NCBI RefSeq assembly: GCF_003339615.1
Contig: NZ_QQBG01000016.1
Coordinates: 1 to 37,594 of the forward strand
Origin: Candidatus Similichlamydia laticola
Lineage (GTDB): Bacteria; Chlamydiota; Chlamydiia; Chlamydiales; Parilichlamydiaceae
Reading direction: 5' to 3'
Length of the DNA: 37,594 nt
Shown here: positions 31,278 to 37,594 of the stretch, piece by piece
How positions within the stretch are numbered: the stretch's first letter is position 1
How the letters are laid out: the number at the start of each line of letters is the position of its first letter
Program-made: the position numbers and the translations under genes
The notes under the pieces: model-generated
The model's input: only the letters and a program-made list of their open reading frames with translations
Database searches by the model: none
What the model was told of the DNA's origin: nothing

Positions 31278-32791
31278 ATAGAACGCATCATTGGAAAGAA
31301 CAGAACATCTTTGATGTGTGGGGCCTCTGTTAAAAGCATGACCATTCGGTCTATTCCAATACCAATACCTCCTGCCGGAGGCATGCCCTGGTAGATAGAC
31401 TCTAAAAATTCGAGGTCTATTTCATGGTTCTCGTTCTTGGTCCTTTGTTGCTCTTGCAATAGTTTACTCTGGAGAAGGGGATCGTTTAATTCAGAATAAG
31501 AATTGCAGATTTCTTCTCCACCAATAAACGACTCAAAACGCTCTACGTAGACACCACCTTTTGGGTCTTTTTGCTTTCTTATAGGTTTGCAGAGAGGAGT
31601 TGTTTCTATAGGATGATCCAAAATGTGATGGGGCTCGAGAAGTTTTTTCTCTACAGCTACTTCAAAAAGTTGGGCAACTAAGAGACCACGGACATGACTT
31701 TCAATCTCAACTCCAAAGGAAGTAATTGCTTCAATGAGAGCGTTATCGTCCATCTCATCTACGTCAAATCCGGCATAAAGACGAATGGACTCCTTCATGG
31801 TAAGTCGCTTCCATGGTCTTCCTAGATCGATCTTTTTTTCCTGAATCACAAGAAGTGTTGTTCCTTTGTTGCTTTGTGCTACTGCTTTAAAGAGTCGCTC
31901 GACAAGGTTCATCATCTTGTTGTAGTCCCAATAGGCGGCGTAAGCTTCGAGGAGGGTAAATTCAGGATTATGTGTACGATCTATGCCTTCATTGCGAAAG
32001 ACTTTGTTCAGCTCAAAAACGCGGTTCATGCCCCCAACAAGAAGTTTTTTGAGGGGAATCTCAAGAGAAATACGCAGAAAGACCCGCTGCTTAAGAGCTT
32101 CAACTTGTGATATGAAAGGTTTGGCTTCAGCTCCACCGTAGTGTGATTGCAAAATGGGCGTTTCTACTTCTAAAAAGCCTTCTTGTTCAAAAAAATGACG
32201 TATACTCCGAATGATTTGAAAACGCATCTCAAAACGACGAAAGGAGTCAGGATTCATGGTCAGATCAAGCCAACGCTTTCTCAAAATTAATTCTTTGTTA
32301 GCTAGCTTGTTATGTTTGTCTGGAAGAGGTAGGAGTGATTTGCAAAGGAGCCGGAAAGAAGAAACCAGTAGGGAAGGTTCTTCTTTCCGGGTCTTGCAGA
32401 AATATCCTGTTGCTTCTAACCAGTCTCCGAGATCAACTAACTTCTTAATCACCTCAAAGGATTGTTCTGCATTCAAAGGATCGAGATAACATGAGCCACG
32501 TGTGAAAAGGAGCTGAAAGCTGCTACTTCCTTCGTGGATATGGACAAAAAGAAGCCTCCCCATATGCCTGTGCAAAAGGACACGCCCTGCTAAAACAGAG
32601 GGAGCATGACTGAAGTCGATGCTGTCAACATGCGGCAGCTCTTCCAAACGAAGAGCACCAAGGGATTCAAGGGTATGAGTCGGTTGGCTCTCATGTGGAT
32701 ACGGATCAACGCCTAAAGCTCTCAGCTGCTCCAGTTTCTGAAGGCGCACAGCATAGTCAGGTGGAGGATTCTCAAAAGGACATTCAGACAT
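31274..32791 (-). CDS. lysS: Lysyl-tRNA synthetase, class II
   Basis: LysRS charges tRNA-Lys with lysine. The 505-residue protein is normal in length. An OB-fold anticodon-binding domain covers about residues 60-175. The catalytic core has the FRNEGIDRTHNPEFTLLEAY motif 2 and the motif 3 GGIGIGIDRMVMLLTEA at about 474-490. It starts at ATG 32791, 57 bp after the priA stop, and probably ends the mutS-unknown-priA-lysS run. In Chlamydia priA and lysS are also near each other, with two genes between them as I recall. It converges with aspS. Confidence 0.96.
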   Translation of the reverse strand: MSECPFENPPPDYAVRLQKLEQLRALGVDPYPHESQPTHTLESLGALRLEELPHVDSIDFSHAPSVLAGRVLLHRHMGRLLFVHIHEGSSSFQLLFTRGSCYLDPLNAEQSFEVIKKLVDLGDWLEATGYFCKTRKEEPSLLVSSFRLLCKSLLPLPDKHNKLANKELILRKRWLDLTMNPDSFRRFEMRFQIIRSIRHFFEQEGFLEVETPILQSHYGGAEAKPFISQVEALKQRVFLRISLEIPLKKLLVGGMNRVFELNKVFRNEGIDRTHNPEFTLLEAYAAYWDYNKMMNLVERLFKAVAQSNKGTTLLVIQEKKIDLGRPWKRLTMKESIRLYAGFDVDEMDDNALIEAITSFGVEIESHVRGLLVAQLFEVAVEKKLLEPHHILDHPIETTPLCKPIRKQKDPKGGVYVERFESFIGGEEICNSYSELNDPLLQSKLLQEQQRTKNENHEIDLEFLESIYQGMPPAGGIGIGIDRMVMLLTEAPHIKDVLFFPMMRSI

Positions 32792-32848
32792 CTCTCTTTT
32801 CCAGACAGAAAAAGGCCATCATCGCAGATTCTAGTTGAAACCACAACC

Positions 32849-35053
32849 CTAACTGAGAGAAAGGGGATGGAAATCAACTTTCAGTAATCCTCTAGGCAGG
32901 GGGACTTTCCCTAAAGCCAATCGAATAGTTTGGCTGCACCGCTCCCAATTTTGAGTTTTTACGACAAAATGGAGTCGATACTGGTTGGATACTCTAAAAC
33001 GATGGACTTGAGAACAAGGCGAGAGGAGATCCTCTTGCGGTAAGAGTTGCTCCAATTTTTCTCTAAAAGCAAGAGTGTGTCTTGTCAAGATCGCAAGGTC
33101 TTGATGTTTAAAAAGTAGGCGAACAAGATGACAAAATGGGGGATAAAAAAAAGTTTTTCTTAAAAACAGTTCCTCTTGAGCGAATTCCTCATAGGTCCCA
33201 TGAAGAGCATGACGGTAGTAGGGAAGATCTTTTTGATCTGTTTGTATCACTACTTTTCCTGGAAGTTCTTCTCTGGAAACCCTTCCTGATACTTGGGTTA
33301 AGAGCTGTACGAGATGTTCCCCATTACGGAAATCTGGATTCCAAAGCTGTTGGTCAGGATCAAGGATACCCACAAGAGTGACAAATGGGAAATGATGCCC
33401 TTTGGTAATCATTTGTGTTCCGATCAGTATATGGGCCTTACCGGAGCGAAAAAGATAGAGCGCCTCGTCTAATTTTTCAGTGCTGGTTATTTGTTCTCGA
33501 TCTATACGAACGGTCTTAAGGTGAGGAAAAATACGCTGTAAGGCAGTTTCGACGCGTTCTGTGCCATACCCTAAAAAGCGAACTAGTGATCCCGTTTGAC
33601 ATGTGACACAAGAGACTTCTTTTTGAGAGATAGAGTATTGACAGAGGTGGCAGAGCAGAACCTGCTTTCTTAGATAAACTGTTAGGGAAAGATCACAATG
33701 AGGACAACGTATCGTTTGCCGGCACATTTTACAAAGAGCTACCTCGTAATAACCTCTGCGATTGAGAAAAAGAAGTGCCTGTTCTCCACGTGAGACTGTA
33801 TTGTGAATTTCTTGAATTAAATCGGGGGAAAAAATCCCCTTTTTCGGAGAGGGGACAAACAAAATGTCCACTTTCTGCTTTGACAAGCTTTTGGGAAGCT
33901 GATGAAGTCGATAGCGTTTTTCTTTTGCTGCATGGAAGCTTTCCATTGAAGGTGTTGCGCTACCTAAAATCAGTGGACATTTGCATAATTGGGCTCTTTT
34001 TATTGCAACATCCCGAGCATGAAAACAGGGTCTACGATCACTTTTATAAGAAGTGTCATGTTCTTCGTCTAAAATAATGAGACCTATGGGATTTAAAGGG
34101 ACAAAAAGAGCAGAGCGAGTACCAATAACGAGATCGATTTTTCCCTCTAAAATCTGGCAGTGTATTTTTTGCCGAGTCGAGTCAGGAAGGGAGGAATGAA
34201 AGAGAGCAATTTGCCCGCAAATCCTGGATCGTATGGCTTGAACCATTTGTCCGCTTAAAGATATCTCTGGAACAAGCAGAATGATTTTTTTCCCTTGTTG
34301 AAGAACAGCTTGAATGAGATGGATATAAACTTCTGTTTTTCCACTTCCAGTTACACCCCATAGAAGATGAACTTGATGAGAGTTTTGGCAAAAACTTTTA
34401 AGAATCGATTGAATTGTTTTTATTTGATCTTTAGATAGGTTTTTAGGCTTTTGCTCTAGGAAAGGGAAAAGAAAGAGCAGTTCCTCCTCAGAGGGTAATG
34501 TCAACTGTTCTAAAATTTGGGCAGATAATAAGTCTCGTAAAGAATTGTCTTGGGCATGGGCCTCGTCCAATAGTTCCTGTAACTTATACATCCTTTTCCC
34601 CTTGATAAAGATGTCCAGTAGACGTGCTTGAGCTGGTTTTCTCCTACGATGTTCTTGACACCAAGAAATTAAAACTTGTAGAGGGACTTTTTTTCGAATG
34701 AAGATTTCCGGTGACATCTTATGCTGTTTCGAGACTGTACGGCGTATTTTATAGGGAAAAACAGTCAAGAGAGCTTCTTGAAGAGAAACACAATAGACTT
34801 GACTAATCCAAAAAGCTAGATGGAGAAGGTCCAGACTCAACAAGGGATGCGGAAGAACCTTTCTAATAGGCTCGACTTTTTTGAGATCGGAATAATTTAA
34901 AATATTGACTACGATCCCATTTTCTATTCGAGATCGAAGAGGGACCTCAACTGATTGCCCTAATTCAATACATAACTCTTCTGGAATCCCATAGGTGAGT
35001 GTTTTGTTGAGAGAGAGGTCTAGCGCAACTTCAGCATATTTGGAGAAGTGCAT
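32849..35053 (-). CDS. priA: Primosomal helicase PriA
   Basis: PriA restarts stalled replication forks and loads the DnaB helicase. The 734-residue protein has the N-terminal DNA-binding domain (1-105), a winged-helix part, then a superfamily-2 helicase core with the Walker A GVTGSGKT (233-240) and the DEEH box (329-332). Eight zinc-binding cysteines are at 441, 444, 450, 453, 468, 471, 482 and 485. The GYGTERVE and helicase motif V (LIGTQMITKGHHFP) follow. All the residues I would check for activity are present. Its start overlaps the end of the upstream gene by 34 bp, so the pair is probably translationally coupled. Confidence 0.96.
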   Translation of the reverse strand: MHFSKYAEVALDLSLNKTLTYGIPEELCIELGQSVEVPLRSRIENGIVVNILNYSDLKKVEPIRKVLPHPLLSLDLLHLAFWISQVYCVSLQEALLTVFPYKIRRTVSKQHKMSPEIFIRKKVPLQVLISWCQEHRRRKPAQARLLDIFIKGKRMYKLQELLDEAHAQDNSLRDLLSAQILEQLTLPSEEELLFLFPFLEQKPKNLSKDQIKTIQSILKSFCQNSHQVHLLWGVTGSGKTEVYIHLIQAVLQQGKKIILLVPEISLSGQMVQAIRSRICGQIALFHSSLPDSTRQKIHCQILEGKIDLVIGTRSALFVPLNPIGLIILDEEHDTSYKSDRRPCFHARDVAIKRAQLCKCPLILGSATPSMESFHAAKEKRYRLHQLPKSLSKQKVDILFVPSPKKGIFSPDLIQEIHNTVSRGEQALLFLNRRGYYEVALCKMCRQTIRCPHCDLSLTVYLRKQVLLCHLCQYSISQKEVSCVTCQTGSLVRFLGYGTERVETALQRIFPHLKTVRIDREQITSTEKLDEALYLFRSGKAHILIGTQMITKGHHFPFVTLVGILDPDQQLWNPDFRNGEHLVQLLTQVSGRVSREELPGKVVIQTDQKDLPYYRHALHGTYEEFAQEELFLRKTFFYPPFCHLVRLLFKHQDLAILTRHTLAFREKLEQLLPQEDLLSPCSQVHRFRVSNQYRLHFVVKTQNWERCSQTIRLALGKVPLPRGLLKVDFHPLSLS

Positions 35054-35664
35054 GACGTAGCTCTTTTATTCAGAAAAAAACAAATTTCAGACCAAAGCAG
35101 TTTTTTAAAAACTTCTTTTTCGGCAAATTCAATCCAGTCGACAAAAATAGTATGTCCAAGGGCTGTCCAATTAACTTGGTGCTTTTGTCTAAGAGGAGCG
35201 AGAAAGAGAAAGGAGAAAGGAACAATGTAGCCCTGTATTGGTCCTACACATTGTCTATAGGCACGAATGTTACTTTTAAGGAGCTGTTCCAGGGCATAGT
35301 CAATGCTTTTTAACTCTGCTGCAGAAGTCCTCTCATCTGTAATGATTAAAATGTCTGCAAAATGTAACCCATGAGAATCGGGGAATTGTAGCAGGTAAAA
35401 GTCTGTTTTTTTAATTGCTTCTTCGGGAATATGCCACCTTGGAGTGATGAGTGTTTCTTTAGAAGCCCAGGACTGATTTGTCTTGTTTTTAGGATACTCT
35501 TGCCTTGGAAGCTTGTTCTTGGTAGATTCCTGCCTTTCTGTCCTACGTACTTTAGCTACAGGACCTTCGTTCGTGTCAGAAATCTGACCTTGTTGTCGTC
35601 CCCATTTTCTCAGTAGGGTTTCAGCTTTTTTTAATCTGAAAATGTAGTGAGGTTTTTCTTTCAT
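35020..35664 (-). CDS. Hypothetical protein between mutS and priA
   Basis: This 214-residue protein has no recognised family. Residues 1-75 are very basic and polar (Lys, Arg, Gln, Asn) and probably disordered. Residues 80-205 look folded: HFADILIITDERTSAAELKS, then GYIVPFSFLFLAPLRQ and a C-terminal amphipathic part with FVDWIEFAEKEVF. There is no signal peptide. It overlaps mutS by 4 bp and priA by 34 bp. The position resembles that of CT779 next to priA in C. trachomatis (from memory), but I cannot confirm that the sequences are related. Given the neighbours, a role in DNA transactions is possible. Confidence 0.7.
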   Translation of the reverse strand: MKEKPHYIFRLKKAETLLRKWGRQQGQISDTNEGPVAKVRRTERQESTKNKLPRQEYPKNKTNQSWASKETLITPRWHIPEEAIKKTDFYLLQFPDSHGLHFADILIITDERTSAAELKSIDYALEQLLKSNIRAYRQCVGPIQGYIVPFSFLFLAPLRQKHQVNWTALGHTIFVDWIEFAEKEVFKKLLWSEICFFLNKRATSCTSPNMLKLR

Positions 35665-37594
35665 TTAGCACCGCACTGACTGGTTGGCCTATTTTCCAGA
35701 TCTTCCAAAATTTGTTTGGCTCTTTGGATGAGAGAATTGGGTAAACCAGCTAAACGTGCGACATGAATACCGAAGCTTCTTTCACCAGGACCCTCGTTGA
35801 CCCTATACAAGAGCCTGATTTCATTTCCTTCCCTTTCAACAGAAACATGTGCATTGAAAGCGTGATGGTACTGTTCTGCTAGGCTCGTTAATTCCCAGTA
35901 GTGGGTCGAAACAATCGTTCTCGGTGTCAGATTTGCCTTCTCCAAAAGCATTTCCAAAGTTGCTTGAGAAAGAGCAATTCCGTCGTAAGTGCTTGTCCCT
36001 CTCCCGATTTCATCCAAGATAAGGAGGGAACTTCTTGTCGCATAACGAAGGATGTTTGCCAATTCAACCATTTCAACCATAAACGTAGATTGCCCTCGCA
36101 AAAGAGCATCGTGTGCACCTATTCGGCCAAAAACTCGGTCTACACATCCCAAAAGCATTTTTTTTGCCGGGACAAAACTACCCATCTGAGCCATAACAAC
36201 AAGGAGGGCCACTTGTCTCATATAAGTGGATTTCCCTCCCATATTTGGGCCAGTTAAAAGCATCAGGCGACGATTTGGATCAAGGCAAGTTGAGTTGCTA
36301 ATAAACTCTCCCATTGGCAAAATTCTCTCAAGGAGAGGATGTCGGCCATCTTCAATTTCTAGAGCACAAGACATGTCAACGAAAGGGCAAATATAATTAC
36401 CGCTAATGGCAACTTGGGCAAGAGACAGAAAACAATCGATTAAGGCGATCGCTTTTGCATGTTTTTTGAGATCCGGCAACCATGTTTGAATTTTTTTTTG
36501 CAATTGTAGGAGAAGTTCTGTCTCTATCCCGTCGATCTGTCTTTCTAGTTTAAATAGGCAAGCCTCAATCTGCTGGAGTTCCTTCGAATAGAAACGCTCA
36601 CATTGGGAGAGAGTTTGCTTTCGATAAAATGAAGGTGGGACTTTAGATGAGGCATTTTTACTCACTTCGATGAAATACCCGAAAGCTGGTGTAAATCCTA
36701 TTTTTAATGTCTTAATACTTAAGCTTTCTCGTAAATGTTCTTGGTAGTTTTGCAGGCTTTCTCTTGTGATTTTTAACTCTTCACGAAGCTGATCTAATTC
36801 TCTATTCCATCCTTCCTTGAAAATCGGTCCTTCTCCTACTTTAACTGCAGGTGAGTCGAGAAGAGCTTCACTCAAAAGGTCCATCAGACCATCGATAGGT
36901 GGTGTAAGAGTGTACAAATGGGTGTGCAATGAACTTACATTAGCACAAGCTCGATAGAGTGCTGGCAACGATTGGCAACTGAAATACAACCCTGTTAGAT
37001 CATGTGTTGTCTTTTTGAATTTTTCTAAACGTACGCTTAGTCGATCAAGGTCTCGAATGGATTCAAGAAGAGGACCAAGCATGCAGCGCATAGAATGGTT
37101 TGAGACTAGTTCTCTTATCACGTCTTGTCTAGATCGGATCTTGTTTGGGTCTAAAAGAGGCTTAGCTAGCCATTGTCGCATCATGCGCATTCCCATCGGG
37201 GTCTTGGTACGATTTAAATGTCCTAAAAGTGTGGCAGTTTCTTCTTCTCCTGGTAAGGCCTCTAGGATCGAAAGATGTCTTTGTGTTGCTCGATCAAGAA
37301 AGAGATAATCTTTCATATCCAGGATTCGTATATCTTTAATGTGATCAACTGGCTGAAGTAATTCGAAAGCTAAGTAACGTAAAAGGGCTCCTGAGGCAAC
37401 AAGTGCCTGAGGGTAAAAGTGAAAGCCCAAGCTGTCTGTCGTTTGCAAATGGAAATGCCGACACAAAAATGACTGATTTGTTTCGAAGGAAAAAAAACGA
37501 TCTTCTAAAAAATAGGGCTTGAGAGAAAACTCTGCGTGACTCGATAACAGGTCGGCTGTCTTTTTATGTGTTAGCAACTCTGCGGGCTTGTAAA
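35661..37594 (-). CDS. mutS: DNA mismatch repair protein MutS (5' part outside window)
   Basis: MutS recognises mismatches. The frame stays open to the right edge of the window, with no start codon needed, so this is the C-terminal 643 or so residues of a protein that is normally 820-850. The mismatch-reading domain I, with the Phe-x-Glu wedge, is missing from view because it lies beyond the edge. The connector, lever, clamp and ATPase domains are visible. Walker A is GPNMGGKSTYMRQ and Walker B is LLILDEIGRGTSTYDG. Near the end FGIHVARLAGLPNSLIQRAK completes the core. It heads the run that includes the unknown gene, priA and lysS. Confidence 0.95.
   Translation of the reverse strand, partial: YKPAELLTHKKTADLLSSHAEFSLKPYFLEDRFFSFETNQSFLCRHFHLQTTDSLGFHFYPQALVASGALLRYLAFELLQPVDHIKDIRILDMKDYLFLDRATQRHLSILEALPGEEETATLLGHLNRTKTPMGMRMMRQWLAKPLLDPNKIRSRQDVIRELVSNHSMRCMLGPLLESIRDLDRLSVRLEKFKKTTHDLTGLYFSCQSLPALYRACANVSSLHTHLYTLTPPIDGLMDLLSEALLDSPAVKVGEGPIFKEGWNRELDQLREELKITRESLQNYQEHLRESLSIKTLKIGFTPAFGYFIEVSKNASSKVPPSFYRKQTLSQCERFYSKELQQIEACLFKLERQIDGIETELLLQLQKKIQTWLPDLKKHAKAIALIDCFLSLAQVAISGNYICPFVDMSCALEIEDGRHPLLERILPMGEFISNSTCLDPNRRLMLLTGPNMGGKSTYMRQVALLVVMAQMGSFVPAKKMLLGCVDRVFGRIGAHDALLRGQSTFMVEMVELANILRYATRSSLLILDEIGRGTSTYDGIALSQATLEMLLEKANLTPRTIVSTHYWELTSLAEQYHHAFNAHVSVEREGNEIRLLYRVNEGPGERSFGIHVARLAGLPNSLIQRAKQILEDLENRPTSQCGAK

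Noticed and set aside
1-37594. tRNA genes, CRISPR arrays, insertion sequences or attachment sites
   Set aside because: No T-loop signature, regular spaced repeat, transposase or integrase was seen when reading both strands.

Overview
The window reads as a chromosome segment of a bacterium of the phylum Chlamydiota, outside or only distantly related to the well-studied Chlamydiaceae. The evidence is the set of linked genes: the type III secretion block sctU-sctV-copN-chaperone directly behind ychF, the rpsA-nusA-infB-rbfA-truB run, an Slc1-like secretion chaperone next to ssb, a pair of CorC/HlyC-type CBS membrane proteins next to a NifS-like enzyme, a ComEC that lacks its C-terminal hydrolase domain, and mutS-unknown-priA-lysS. 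Several of these neighbourhoods match my memory of Chlamydia trachomatis gene order (around CT043-044, CT089-092, CT094-098, CT256-258, CT778-781). I cannot assign a family or species. No tRNA, rRNA, IS element or CRISPR array was seen.

Layout. 1-4432: a fragment of an unknown gene, then a minus-strand block of comEC followed by two repeats of the same two-gene plan (a cysteine-rich secreted or outer-membrane protein, then a small secreted coiled-coil protein). 4485-8332: the signal recognition particle RNA gene (ffs), recognised from its core motif and foldback, two overlapping CorC-family genes, and a convergent cysteine-desulfurase-like gene. 8409-12510: dnaG, a minus-strand rpmB and an unknown gene, then a soluble transhydrogenase (sthA-like, not lipoamide dehydrogenase). 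12746-27418: a long plus-strand run of rpsA, nusA, infB, rbfA, truB, two lineage-specific genes (a possible ribbon-helix-helix protein and a possible TIR-fold protein), ychF, sctU, sctV, copN and a CopN chaperone. 27424-29531: a minus-strand coiled-coil protein, a structured intergenic region, slc1 and ssb. 29556-37594: an archaeal-type aspartyl-tRNA synthetase with a C-terminal YbaK-like editing domain, and a convergent minus-strand run of mutS (cut by the window edge), an unknown gene, priA and lysS.

How the genes work together. Most of the window is translation, replication and repair housekeeping. The virulence part is type III secretion: export apparatus proteins SctU and SctV, the gatekeeper CopN with its probable chaperone, and a second chaperone of the Slc1 type.

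The features most worth a second look are the AspRS-YbaK fusion, the 149-bp dual-coded overlap of nusA and infB, the duplicated envelope-protein/coiled-coil unit, and the TIR-like gene in the place where ribF sits in Chlamydia. I did not find a complete new multi-gene system that I could defend. All domain calls are from reading the sequence; no database search was run.
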